A stretch of DNA of 64,000 bases. Source: Flavobacterium sp. Root186. Its GTDB lineage: Bacteria; Bacteroidota; Bacteroidia; Flavobacteriales; Flavobacteriaceae. Positions within the stretch are counted from its first letter, which is position 1, and every line of letters begins with the position of its first letter. Shown in pieces: positions 43,489 through 51,969 of the stretch. Position numbers and translations under genes: made by a program. The stretch spans positions 124,001-188,000 of the forward strand of contig NZ_LMHW01000017.1 of the NCBI RefSeq assembly GCF_001428525.1, given 5' to 3'. The notes beneath the pieces were generated by a model. That model was given only the letters and a program-made list of their open reading frames with translations. It ran no database searches and was not told the origin of the DNA.

Positions 43489-44535
43489 TTACTTCAACAG
43501 CTTCAATTCCTTAATCAAAACAGCATTTTCTTCTGGAATACCAATTGTAAAACGCAGGCAATTTTCACATAAAGGCTGAGTTGTTCTATTACGAATTACG
43601 ATTCCTTTTTCGATTAATTGATCGTATCTTTTATTTGCATCGTCTACTTTAACTAACACAAAATTAGCTTCCGTAGGGTAAACTTTCTCTACAAAATTAA
43701 CTTCAAGTAAAACTTTAAGTAATTCTTCTCTTTGCTCAATAATAGAATTAATTTCCTGCTTTATTTTTTCAGAATCCTTTAAACGTTCTTTTGCTCTTTG
43801 CTGTGTTAATTCGTTGACATTATATGGCGGCTTTATTTTATTTAAAACCGAAATTACAGCTTCTGAAGCATAACAGATTCCTAAACGAATTCCAGCTAAA
43901 CCATACGCTTTTGAAAGTGTTTGTGTTATTATTAAATTTGGATATTCGTCAATTTCAATAAGCCAGCTTTCTTTCTCCGAAAAGTCAATATAAGCTTCAT
44001 CAATAACGACTAATCCTTTAAAATTTTGAAGTAGTTTTACCACACTTTCATCAGAAAAAGAATTTCCTGTTGGATTATTTGGTGAGCATAAAAAGATGAT
44101 TTTTGTGTTTTCATCAACGGCTTCGAGAATCTTTTCAACTTGTGGCTGAAAATCATTTGTCAGTAGAATTTCTCTGTTTTCAATCGCATTTATATTTGCC
44201 AAAACACTGTACATTCCGTATGTTGGCGGAAGCGTGATAACATTGTCTGTTTTTGGTTCGCAGAAAGCTCTGAAAATCAAATCTAAAACTTCATCACTTC
44301 CGTTTCCTAATAAGATCTGACTTTGTTTTGTATTATTATTTTTAGCTAAAATTGCTTTAACCGAATTCTGCTGGGGATCCGGATAACGATTTACACCATT
44401 TTGAAACGGATTTTCATTCGCATCCAAAAAAATCATTTCGGCTGTATCAAAATCCTCAAACTCATCTCTTGCAGACGAATAAGGTTTTAAAGATTTTACG
44501 TTTTCACGTGTAATTGTATTTATGTCGAATTTCAT
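43489..44535 (-). CDS. hisC: Histidinol-phosphate aminotransferase
   Basis: A 348-residue fold-type I PLP enzyme. LLGNGSDEVLDLIFRAF marks the start of the large domain, and VVIDEAYIDFSE holds the Asp and Tyr that touch PLP. The Schiff-base lysine is in TQTLSKAYGLAGIRLG near residue 207. It converts imidazole acetol phosphate to histidinol phosphate with glutamate. Confidence 0.95.
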   Translation of the reverse strand: MKFDINTITRENVKSLKPYSSARDEFEDFDTAEMIFLDANENPFQNGVNRYPDPQQNSVKAILAKNNNTKQSQILLGNGSDEVLDLIFRAFCEPKTDNVITLPPTYGMYSVLANINAIENREILLTNDFQPQVEKILEAVDENTKIIFLCSPNNPTGNSFSDESVVKLLQNFKGLVVIDEAYIDFSEKESWLIEIDEYPNLIITQTLSKAYGLAGIRLGICYASEAVISVLNKIKPPYNVNELTQQRAKERLKDSEKIKQEINSIIEQREELLKVLLEVNFVEKVYPTEANFVLVKVDDANKRYDQLIEKGIVIRNRTTQPLCENCLRFTIGIPEENAVLIKELKLLK

Positions 44536-44551
44536 TTCTTTATTTTTAAGG

Positions 44552-44640
44552 AGAAGGAAGAATCAAGAGACAAGAGTAAAGACTCAATTCTAATCCTTTA
44601 ACTCTTTCATCTTGCTTCTTGCCTCTATATTCTATTTTCT
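44552..44640. repeat. Diverged inverted repeat in the hisD-hisC gap
   Basis: An AGAATCAAGAGACAAGAGTAAAGA block pairs at about 17 of 24 positions with a TCTTTCATCTTGCTTCTTGCCTCT block. The right half resembles the run at 31005-31046. Confidence 0.5.
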
Positions 44641-45924
44641 TTATTCTAAACTCTTCAACCTTAAAGTTACAGCATTTTTATGTGCCTGTAAACCTTCGGC
44701 TTCAGCCATAATTCCGATAGCTTTTCCAATGTTTTGAATCCCTTTTTCGGTTATTTTTTGAAATGTCATCGATTTCATAAAACTATCCAGGTTTACACCG
44801 CTGTAATTTTTTGCATAACCATTTGTCGGCAATGTGTGATTTGTTCCTGAAGCATAATCTCCGGCACTTTCCGGCGTATAATTTCCAATAAAAACTGAAC
44901 CTGCATTTACGATTCCGTTGCAGTAGAAATCATCATATTCAGAACATATAATAAAGTGTTCCGGGCCATATTCGTTAATTAAATCTAAAGCGATCTGATC
45001 ATTTTCAACATAAATCAATTTCGAATTTTCGATTGCTTTAACTGCAATTGCTTTTCTTGGAAGCACTTCAATCTGCGTTTGAATTTCTTTTTCTACTTCA
45101 TTTATGAGTTTCTTAGAAGTCGAAACTAAAATTACCTGACTGTCTGTTCCGTGTTCTGCCTGTGATAATAAATCTGAGGCTACGAAGGCCGGAACGGCAG
45201 AATCATCAGCAACAATTAACAATTCTGATGGGCCGGCCGGCATATCAATCGCAACACCAAACTGCGTTGCCAATTGTTTTGCTACGGTTACAAACTGATT
45301 TCCAGGGCCGAAAATTTTATAAACTTTTGGGATTGATTTTGTTCCGAAGGTCATTCCTGCAATTGCCTGAATACCGCCCACTTTTAATATTTTAGTTACA
45401 CCACATAAATTGGCAGCGTACAAAATTGCAGGATTTATTTTTCCTGTTTTATCTGGAGGCGAACACAAAACAATTTCTTTGCAGCCTGCGATCTCAGCCG
45501 GAACCGCCAGCATTAAAACTGTTGAAAATAACGGCGCTGTTCCACCCGGAATATATAATCCTATTTTTTGAATTGGTCTTTTTTCCTGCCAGCAATTTAC
45601 ACCTTCAATAGTTTCAATTTCAATTCTTTCTGTTTTTTGAGCTTTGTGAAACTTATAGATATTATCTTTTGCTAATTGTATTGCTTCTTTTAATTCATTC
45701 GGAATCAGTGCAATTGCTTCATTTACTTCTGCAGCAGAAACTTCATAATTTTCTAAAGTAATTCCGTCGAAAATTGATGTATACTTTGCTACAGCTTCGT
45801 CTCCTTTTTTCTGTACTTCCTTGAAGATTTCTTTTACCGTAACTTCAATATCATCAATCGTTTGGGTTGGCCGTTTTAATATTTCAGACCAAGTATCTGG
45901 TTTTGGATTGTCTATTTTATTCAT
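44641..45924 (-). CDS. hisD: Histidinol dehydrogenase
   Basis: A 427-residue NAD-dependent, zinc enzyme for the last two steps of the pathway. RPIQKIGLYIPGGTAPLFSTVLM near residue 115 and FGPGNQFVTVAKQLAT near 209 are family motifs. Zinc ligands include the Gln and His in SQAEHGTDSQV near 257, and YTPESAGDYASGTNHTLPT near 352 contains another conserved region. It is read directly after hisG. Confidence 0.95.
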   Translation of the reverse strand: MNKIDNPKPDTWSEILKRPTQTIDDIEVTVKEIFKEVQKKGDEAVAKYTSIFDGITLENYEVSAAEVNEAIALIPNELKEAIQLAKDNIYKFHKAQKTERIEIETIEGVNCWQEKRPIQKIGLYIPGGTAPLFSTVLMLAVPAEIAGCKEIVLCSPPDKTGKINPAILYAANLCGVTKILKVGGIQAIAGMTFGTKSIPKVYKIFGPGNQFVTVAKQLATQFGVAIDMPAGPSELLIVADDSAVPAFVASDLLSQAEHGTDSQVILVSTSKKLINEVEKEIQTQIEVLPRKAIAVKAIENSKLIYVENDQIALDLINEYGPEHFIICSEYDDFYCNGIVNAGSVFIGNYTPESAGDYASGTNHTLPTNGYAKNYSGVNLDSFMKSMTFQKITEKGIQNIGKAIGIMAEAEGLQAHKNAVTLRLKSLE

Positions 45925-45932
45925 TTTTTTTT

Positions 45933-46112
45933 ATGCTTTAAGCTTTAAGCAGTAGGCTTTAAGCTTTATTAACGTTGTGTTTATTTTAACCGCAAAGTTC
46001 GCAAGGTTTTTTGCTATTCTTTGGCTTAGAAAACGATAAGTTCGCAAAGCTGTTATTAAGAATTGGAATTTAGTGTTTTTTTAAAGCTTAAAGCCTAAAG
46101 CGCGCAAAGCGT
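45933..46112. repeat. TTTAAGC-family repeats in the hisG-hisD gap
   Basis: ATGCTTTAAGCTTTAAGCAG and AGGCTTTAAGCTTTA at 45933-45971 are followed, near 46083-46112, by AAAGCTTAAAGCCTAAAGCG. Between them is a GTTCGCAAGG...GTTCGCAAAG pair. It is a 189-bp gap inside the operon, with no gene. Confidence 0.65.
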
Positions 46113-46113
46113 C

Positions 46114-46971
46114 CTAAAGAACCATTTTCTCAATTGGGCAAACTAGAATTCCTTCTGCTCCTGCTTCTTTTAATTGATCAATTACATCCCAAAAAGTATC
46201 TTTATCAATTACGGAGTGAACGCTGCTCCAGCCTTCCTGTGCTAATGGCAGAACGGTTAAACTTCTTAAAACCGGAAGGATTTTTCCAACTGCGTCAATT
46301 TTATCATTCGGAATGTTCATCAAAATGTATTTTGAATTTCTCGCTCTTAAAACTGATTGTATTCTGAATTTTAAGGTGTCGATGTGTTTTTGAATTTCTG
46401 GAGAAACTTTTGGTGAAACGGCTAAAACTGCTTCACTTTTTAAAATCACTTCAACTTCTTTTAGATTGTTTTTGAATAAAGTGCTTCCGCTTGAAACGAT
46501 ATCCACAATAGCATCGGCAAGACCAATGTTTGGTGCAATTTCTACAGAACCTGAGATTTGGTGAATATCTACTGTTAACCCGAAAGAATTGAAATATTCG
46601 TTAACCGTATTTGGATAAGAAGTTGCGATTCTTAAACCTGATAAATCCTGTATTGAATTGTATTCGAAGGTTTTAGGAACGGCAACAGAAACTTTGCATT
46701 TTGAAAATCCTAATCGTTGTACAACTTCAATTTCTTTTCCTTTTTCTACTAAAAGGTTATCGCCAACGATGGCTAAATCAACTACTCCGTCAATTAAATA
46801 CTGCGGAATATCCGAATTTCTTAGATACAAAACTTCAAGAGGAAAGTTTGAAGCTTCAGCTTTTAACTGATCGATTCCGTTGTTGATTGAAATACCGCAG
46901 TCTTTAAGGATTTGAATGCTGTCTTCGTTTAAACGACCAGATTTTTGAATTGCAATTTTTAAAGTACTCAT
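46114..46971 (-). CDS. hisG: ATP phosphoribosyltransferase, long form
   Basis: A 285-residue enzyme for the committed step of histidine synthesis. The N-terminal two lobes begin LKIAIQKSGRLNEDSIQIL. GLADAIVDIVSSGSTLFKNNL near residue 150 is the PRPP-binding signature (DxVxxGxT form). The C-terminal regulatory HisG_C domain (about 210-285, VLPLAQEGWSSVHSVIDKD) is present, so histidine feedback inhibition is expected and no HisZ partner is needed. First gene after the his attenuator. Confidence 0.95.
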   Translation of the reverse strand: MSTLKIAIQKSGRLNEDSIQILKDCGISINNGIDQLKAEASNFPLEVLYLRNSDIPQYLIDGVVDLAIVGDNLLVEKGKEIEVVQRLGFSKCKVSVAVPKTFEYNSIQDLSGLRIATSYPNTVNEYFNSFGLTVDIHQISGSVEIAPNIGLADAIVDIVSSGSTLFKNNLKEVEVILKSEAVLAVSPKVSPEIQKHIDTLKFRIQSVLRARNSKYILMNIPNDKIDAVGKILPVLRSLTVLPLAQEGWSSVHSVIDKDTFWDVIDQLKEAGAEGILVCPIEKMVL

Positions 46972-47018
46972 TTTTTAGTTTTTTGCTGATTAATAGTTTG
47001 AGTACAAAGAATTGGTAT

Positions 47019-47052
47019 AAAAAAACCCGTTTGATGTACTCAAACGGGTTTT
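47019..47052 (-). terminator. Attenuator terminator of the his operon
   Basis: ACCCGTTTGA (47025-47034) pairs with TCAAACGGGT (47040-47049) around a 5-nt loop; a U tract follows on the minus strand. It stands between the his leader peptide and hisG. Confidence 0.95.
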
Positions 47053-47079
47053 AAAATATGATGATTTACATGCATACCA

Positions 47080-47139
47080 TTAACACATCGCTTGAGAGCA
47101 ATAATGAAAATGATGATGATGTAATTGATTTGAAATCAT
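47080..47139 (-). CDS. hisL: his operon leader peptide (attenuator control peptide)
   Basis: A 19-residue open frame, ATG at 47139 and TAA at 47080-47082, 31 bp upstream of the terminator. The peptide is MISNQLHHHHFHYCSQAMC. It has four consecutive His codons and a fifth after one Phe. This is the pattern of the enterobacterial his leader: stalling for lack of charged His-tRNA would shift the fold of the nascent RNA. The start region ATGATTT (47139-47133) can pair with AAATCAT encoded at 47061-47067, as in a 1:2 hairpin. The name hisL is by functional analogy, not homology. Confidence 0.9.
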   Translation of the reverse strand: MISNQLHHHHFHYCSQAMC

Positions 47140-47174
47140 TGTTTGGTTTGTTTTATAATTCTTTGATTCGGTTG

Positions 47175-47182
47175 CAAATATA
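47175..47182 (-). promoter_or_regulatory. -7 promoter box of the his operon
   Basis: Minus-strand TATATTTG matches TAnnTTTG, about 36 bp before the leader start. A TTG lies 21 bp further upstream (at 47204-47206), a little long for the usual spacing of 17-19 but acceptable. Confidence 0.6.
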
Positions 47183-47274
47183 CTAGTTAATTTCATAAAA
47201 AAGCAATTTTTAATATAACTTAACGATAGTTTATTGTTAAAAAAAATCTGAAGAGCGGTTTTTATTGAAAATTT

Positions 47275-48681
47275 TCAATTTACGAAAACGTTTTCTAATT
47301 CCTTATTAAAGGCTAAGATTACAGTAGTCCCCTCTCCTAGCTGGCTTTCAATTTTAAATTTAACATGAAGCAGTTCGGTAATTCTTTTTACAATAGAAAG
47401 CCCCAAACCAACACCTTTAATTTCAGGATGCTCAGTATAATTAGATCTAAAAAAAGGATTTAATATCATCTCTAAATCTTCTTTTGCAATACCAATTCCG
47501 TTATCTGAAATTTTACAAATTATTTTATCGTTTTCTTTAAAGAGCAAAATCGAAACTTCTCCCGAAGGATTTGTATACTTTACAGCATTTGAAATAATAT
47601 TTCTAAGAATCGTTATGATTAAGAAATTATCAGATTGAATATAAAAATCTGTTCCGGCATCAAATTTTACATCAAGTTTTTTGCTTTTTATTTTCTCAGA
47701 ATTCAGAGTTAAGATATCTAAAATTACAGCATTTAAATAAACCGTTTCTGCGTTAATCTGCTGTTTTTGATTATCGAATCTGGCCATTGTTAAAAGCTGA
47801 TCCACAAGCACATTTAAGTGGTTAACTTCGTTTATACAATAGTTTATTTTATCTTCATATTCCTTATTATCTCTGGGTTTACGAACCAGTACTTCAAGTG
47901 TTCCTTTAATAACAGTCAGCGGTGTTCTTAATTCATGCGAAGCATCAGAAGTGAATTGTTTTTCACGTTCAATAGCATCTTCAATCCGGTTTAATAAATT
48001 GTTGATGGTTTTAGAAAGCGTATACAATTCATCGCGAGTTTTAGGCAGCGGAATACGCGCTTTCAGATTGTCTTTTGTAATGATTTTTGAGGTGTTAATT
48101 ATAGCATTTATAGGTTTAATACTTCTGCCTGCAAAAAATCTGGCTAAAAAGAATAACAATATTAAAATTGCTAAAAATGATAAAAACATGATATCAAATA
48201 AATTATTTAATACCATTCTAGAATCAGCCAGCGACATAGCTACTATAATATAGCCTATTGGTTTGTTCTGAACGTTTAATTTGACCTGAATTTGTCGAAT
48301 AGCATGATCTCCCATTTTGGTATCAAACAACTCATAATCTCCAACAGAATCATGAAATTCAAGTGTTTGTGTTTTCAGATTAGGTGCTTTTTCAATAATC
48401 TTTTTATTCAAATCTAAAAATTCAACAAATACAGGATTTACATCTACGGTATTATGTTCACGCTCCTCCCATTCTTCTTCATCAATAAGAATTACTTTGC
48501 CATTTTGTACTTTAATTTCTTCTAAATGATTCTGAATTTCGACTTTAATATTTTCGTCAATGTGGCTGTAAACAGTGTGTTTAACGATAGAATATATAAC
48601 CGAAAAAACTACTAGAATCAATAATCCTGTAGTTATGATATAGTTTAAGGCAATTCTGTTTTTAAAGGAAAGCTGATTCAT
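47275..48681 (-). CDS. Sensor histidine kinase
   Basis: A 468-residue membrane kinase. TM1 is about residues 13-33 and TM2 about 161-183, enclosing a 125-residue periplasmic sensor. HAMP follows (about 184-235), then the HisKA dimerisation domain with SDASHELRTP (His249). ATPase motifs NIISNAVKY, ISDNGIGIAKED and GVGLGLSIVK are present. It belongs to the HisKA/OmpR-partner type, close to CusS/RprX-like kinases, but the signal is not known. It starts directly after the regulator stop codon (TAAATG). Confidence 0.9.
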   Translation of the reverse strand: MNQLSFKNRIALNYIITTGLLILVVFSVIYSIVKHTVYSHIDENIKVEIQNHLEEIKVQNGKVILIDEEEWEEREHNTVDVNPVFVEFLDLNKKIIEKAPNLKTQTLEFHDSVGDYELFDTKMGDHAIRQIQVKLNVQNKPIGYIIVAMSLADSRMVLNNLFDIMFLSFLAILILLFFLARFFAGRSIKPINAIINTSKIITKDNLKARIPLPKTRDELYTLSKTINNLLNRIEDAIEREKQFTSDASHELRTPLTVIKGTLEVLVRKPRDNKEYEDKINYCINEVNHLNVLVDQLLTMARFDNQKQQINAETVYLNAVILDILTLNSEKIKSKKLDVKFDAGTDFYIQSDNFLIITILRNIISNAVKYTNPSGEVSILLFKENDKIICKISDNGIGIAKEDLEMILNPFFRSNYTEHPEIKGVGLGLSIVKRITELLHVKFKIESQLGEGTTVILAFNKELENVFVN

Positions 48682-49347
48682 TTATAAGTCATTAGCGATA
48701 TAACCTACACTACGGATGGTTTTTATATAATCCTCTTCTATTTTTAAATTGAGTTTTTTACGAATAGCATTCATAAAAACATCAATTACGCCGGTATCGT
48801 ATTCAAAATTAATATCCCAAACGTCTTTTAAAATCTGATTTCGTGTGCAGACTTTACCTTTATTTTGTATTAAATAAGTCAAAAGTTCAAATTCTCTTTG
48901 AGTTAAAGCAATTTCTTCATCATTTTTTAAAACTATATGTTTCGATAGGTCAATTTTAATTGTTCCCAATGAAAGTGCTTCGCTGCCTCCTCGATTCCTG
49001 AAATGAATTTTAATTCTTTCAACCAATTCTTCAAAACTAAAAGGCTTTTTGATATAATCGTTTGCACCTGCTTTCAGGCCTTCTATTGTTTCCTGAACGG
49101 TATCTTTTGCGGTTAAAAAGATTATCGGCGTTTTTTGGTCTTTGATTCTGATTGCTTTACATAAATCCAAACCATTGATTTTAGGGATCATCCAATCGAG
49201 CAAAATCAAATCAAATTTATGGTTCTGAGACAACTCAAAAGCTTTTGAACCATCATTTGCAGTTGTAATTTTATACCCTTCTTCCCGCAGTCCCTGTTCT
49301 AAAAACTGGACGATTCCTAATTCATCTTCAACAATTAAAATATGCAT
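48682..49347 (-). CDS. OmpR-family response regulator
   Basis: A 221-residue regulator. The receiver (1-115) has acidic residues EDE near 7-9, the phosphoacceptor Asp51 (LLDWM) and Lys101 (KKPF). The winged-helix DNA-binding domain (about 125-221) has TQREFELLTYLIQNKGKVCTR and TIRSVGYI. The kinase gene follows without gap, so they form a pair. The LTA-synthase-type gene is divergent from it and could be one of its targets. Confidence 0.9.
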   Translation of the reverse strand: MHILIVEDELGIVQFLEQGLREEGYKITTANDGSKAFELSQNHKFDLILLDWMIPKINGLDLCKAIRIKDQKTPIIFLTAKDTVQETIEGLKAGANDYIKKPFSFEELVERIKIHFRNRGGSEALSLGTIKIDLSKHIVLKNDEEIALTQREFELLTYLIQNKGKVCTRNQILKDVWDINFEYDTGVIDVFMNAIRKKLNLKIEEDYIKTIRSVGYIANDL

Positions 49348-49391
49348 ATCGTATTATTTTGATCCAGGATTAATCTGTCTCTTTTGCTCTT

Positions 49392-49399
49392 CAAAGATA
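49392..49399 (-). promoter_or_regulatory. -7 promoter box of the two-component operon
   Basis: Minus-strand TATCTTTG matches TAnnTTTG, about 45 bp before the regulator start. Confidence 0.5.
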
Positions 49400-49527
49400 T
49401 AGATTTTAAGGCTCAGAAACCACTTAAAATCATAACAATAGGTTAAAATCTGTGATCTTAAGCAAAATTTAAGTGTAGACTAAGTAAGGTAAAAGGGTAA
49501 CTTCATCTGTCGTTAATTAATCGAAAT

Positions 49528-49535
49528 TAATTTTG
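49528..49535 (+). promoter_or_regulatory. -7 promoter box of the LTA-synthase-type gene
   Basis: TAATTTTG matches TAnnTTTG and lies 17 bp before the ATG. A TTAATTAATCGAAATTAA near-palindrome overlaps it. Confidence 0.5.
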
Positions 49536-49551
49536 CAGAAAATAAAATTTC

Positions 49552-51642
49552 ATGACTTCCTGCAAAAAATTTTCTCCGTTTTACAATCTGGCCTTTTTCT
49601 ATTTTTCTGTAAGTTTTATATTGAGAGTTGTATTGATTTTTCATCCTATAACACAGAGTTCTTTTAAATTTTTAGAAAGTTTAAAAATTTTTGGCTTAGG
49701 ATTACTTTCAGATTTTTTTGTTTTCGTGATTGCCGGAGTTTTTCTTTGGCTGTATCTCATTTTCCTTTCAGAATCTAAATACAATAAACCTTATGGGTAT
49801 GTTATTTTAGGATTTTTAGCTGTATTACTTTTATATACTGCTTCGGGAAAAAGTATTTTTGACGAATATGGAGGCGCATTACCCAGAATTGTTTTGATTT
49901 TTATAGGGCTAAAAACAATTTTATTTACAATTTTTCTTTTATTGCCAAAATATAGAACTAAACTTAGATTTTGGCTCTATTCGTTTGTCGTTTTTCTATA
50001 TGTTTTACTAATTCTGCAAAACGGATTAAGTGAATATTTCTTTTGGAATGAATTTGGCGTAAAATACAATTTCATTGCGGTTAATTATCTCATTTACACC
50101 AATGAAGTTATCGGAAATATTATGCAGTCTTATCCTGTAATTCCTTTATTTTCAGCTTTATTCCTTGTTAGCGGGATTGTTACTTATTTTATTGTAAAAA
50201 ATTCTAAGGATTATATTAACGAGATTCCTTCTTTTACTGAAAAAGTAAAAATTTCCGGGGTTTACTGGCTTTTATTTGCTATTTCGCTTGTTGCAATTCC
50301 GATTTTGGCGAAGACCGAAAACTCTAAAAATGTATTTGTAAACGAATTGCAGTCTAATGGACTATATAAGTTTTACTTAGCTTTTCAAAACAACAAATTA
50401 GATTATTTCAAATTTTACAAAACACTGCCTAATCAGGAAGCTTTTACTATTTTGAAAAAACAATTCCCGACTATTTCCGGAGAAAATACAATTCAGAAAA
50501 TATCCAGCGATTCTCTTGAAAATCATAAAAATGTGATTTTAATTACGGTCGAAAGCTTAAGTGCCGATTTTATGAAAACGTATGGAAATCAAGAAAATAT
50601 AACCCCGTTTTTAGACAGTTTATCTCAAAAAAGCCTGCAGTTTACTAATTTGTACGCTGCCGGAAACCGAACTGTCCGCGGACTTGAAGCTGTTACTTTA
50701 TGTCTGCCGCCAACTGCTGGGGAAAGTGTTGTAAAACGAGAAGACAATAAAAATAAATTTTCTACGGGTTCTATATTTAAACAAAAAGGATATAATGTAA
50801 AATTTATGTACGGCGGAGATGCTTTTTTTGATAATATGCAGGATTTCTATTCTGGCAATGGTTATCAAATTGTCGACAAATCTAGTTTTACTCCAGAAGA
50901 GATCACGTTTTCAAACGTTTGGGGTGTTTGTGATGAGGATATGTACAACAAAGCAATTAAAATTATGAATATTGAAGCAAGACAGAATAAACCTTTCTTT
51001 AATCATATCATGACAGTGAGCAATCACAGGCCTTTCACTTATCCAAACAATAAAATTGATATTCCCGGTGATATTAAATCTCGTGACGGCGGCGTAAAAT
51101 ATACTGATTATGCTCTCAAAAAATTCTTTGCTATGGCTCGAAAACAGCCTTGGTTTAACAATACTGCTTTTGTAATTGTTGCGGATCATTGTGCATCAAG
51201 CGCCGGAAAAACAGAACTTCCGCTTGATAAATACAGAATTCCGGCTTTTATTTATATACCGAATGAAAAACCTGAAAAATGCAGCAAATTAATGTCTCAA
51301 ATTGATCTTATGCCTACACTTTTTGGATTATTGCATTTTGATTACGACAGTAAATTTTTCGGGCAGGATGTTTTAAAATCTTCTTATAAACCTAGGGCTT
51401 TTATTGCTACTTATCAGGATTTGGGTTTGATAAAGGATAATGTTTTAACAATCTTATCGCCTAAACAAGAGGTGAAACAATTTGCTTTAAAATTAGATTC
51501 AAAAGATAGTGTTTCATCTGAATTTCAAGTTGAGTATGATGAAATGCCGTTAAAAAAGCAAAAAATTGATTTGGTTAATGAAGCTATTTCTTATTATCAA
51601 TCTGCTTCATTTTTGTTGAAGGAAAAGAAATATCAGAGATAA
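49552..51642 (+). CDS. LTA-synthase-type sulfatase-fold membrane protein
   Basis: A 696-residue protein with about five N-terminal membrane helices (residues 1-230) and a large extracytoplasmic sulfatase-fold domain. VILITVESLSADFMKTYGNQ near 325 holds the first metal Glu, and AAGNRTVRGLEA the Thr nucleophile of the LTA-synthase type. SNHRPFTYP and VIVADHCASS are later metal-site motifs. In Gram-positives such enzymes polymerise glycerol phosphate. In Bacteroidota relatives may transfer phospho-alcohol groups to surface lipids or glycans, so the substrate here is open. Confidence 0.85.
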   Translation: MTSCKKFSPFYNLAFFYFSVSFILRVVLIFHPITQSSFKFLESLKIFGLGLLSDFFVFVIAGVFLWLYLIFLSESKYNKPYGYVILGFLAVLLLYTASGKSIFDEYGGALPRIVLIFIGLKTILFTIFLLLPKYRTKLRFWLYSFVVFLYVLLILQNGLSEYFFWNEFGVKYNFIAVNYLIYTNEVIGNIMQSYPVIPLFSALFLVSGIVTYFIVKNSKDYINEIPSFTEKVKISGVYWLLFAISLVAIPILAKTENSKNVFVNELQSNGLYKFYLAFQNNKLDYFKFYKTLPNQEAFTILKKQFPTISGENTIQKISSDSLENHKNVILITVESLSADFMKTYGNQENITPFLDSLSQKSLQFTNLYAAGNRTVRGLEAVTLCLPPTAGESVVKREDNKNKFSTGSIFKQKGYNVKFMYGGDAFFDNMQDFYSGNGYQIVDKSSFTPEEITFSNVWGVCDEDMYNKAIKIMNIEARQNKPFFNHIMTVSNHRPFTYPNNKIDIPGDIKSRDGGVKYTDYALKKFFAMARKQPWFNNTAFVIVADHCASSAGKTELPLDKYRIPAFIYIPNEKPEKCSKLMSQIDLMPTLFGLLHFDYDSKFFGQDVLKSSYKPRAFIATYQDLGLIKDNVLTILSPKQEVKQFALKLDSKDSVSSEFQVEYDEMPLKKQKIDLVNEAISYYQSASFLLKEKKYQR

Positions 51643-51742
51643 AGTTTTTAAATCTCAATTTTTAAAATTCCAAATGTGGTTAATGGCACACGGATTTTGC
51701 AGATTTAAATAGACTTTTTATATCTGACCTTGAATACTGGTC

Positions 51743-51847
51743 GTAGACGCACTGCTGTGCGTCTCTAAATAACCGTTCTGTATAAAATATATTTGCATGA
51801 ATTGATCGACATGAATTGATCGTAGAGACGCACTGCAGTGCGTCTAC
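51743..51847. repeat. Two AGACGCAC palindromes (REP-like)
   Basis: AGACGCAC-TGCT-GTGCGTCT at 51745-51764 and AGACGCACTGCAGTGCGTCT at 51826-51845 are GC-rich for this window and nearly identical. They are 61 bp apart and separated by the 14-bp tandem repeat. They look like repetitive extragenic palindromes known from many bacteria. Confidence 0.85.
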
Positions 51848-51911
51848 GCAATCTAAATCGACAATCTGAATCAAAATTTGAAGTTCCAATTTTGAAATAC
51901 CAACTAAAAAC

Positions 51912-51948
51912 AAAAAGCCTCAAATTCAAAATGAACTTGAGGCTTTTT
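51912..51948. terminator. Bidirectional terminator, LTA gene / nuclease gene
   Basis: AAAAAGCCTCAA (51912-51923) pairs with TTGAGGCTTTTT (51937-51948), with A/T tracts at both ends. Confidence 0.9.
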
Positions 51949-51969
51949 CTTGAAACTTGAAACAAAAAT

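Larger units (their letters stand above)
51643..51969. other. 327-bp convergent gap with palindromes and a terminator, no gene
   Basis: No credible gene. It holds an AAATTCC half-copy near 51660, two AGACGCAC palindromes, a 14-bp tandem repeat (CATGAATTGATCG at 51796-51808 and 51810-51822), the terminator at 51912-51948 and a GTTTCAAG-family half-copy at 51949-51964. Open frames here run through the repeats and are not coding. Confidence 0.6.
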
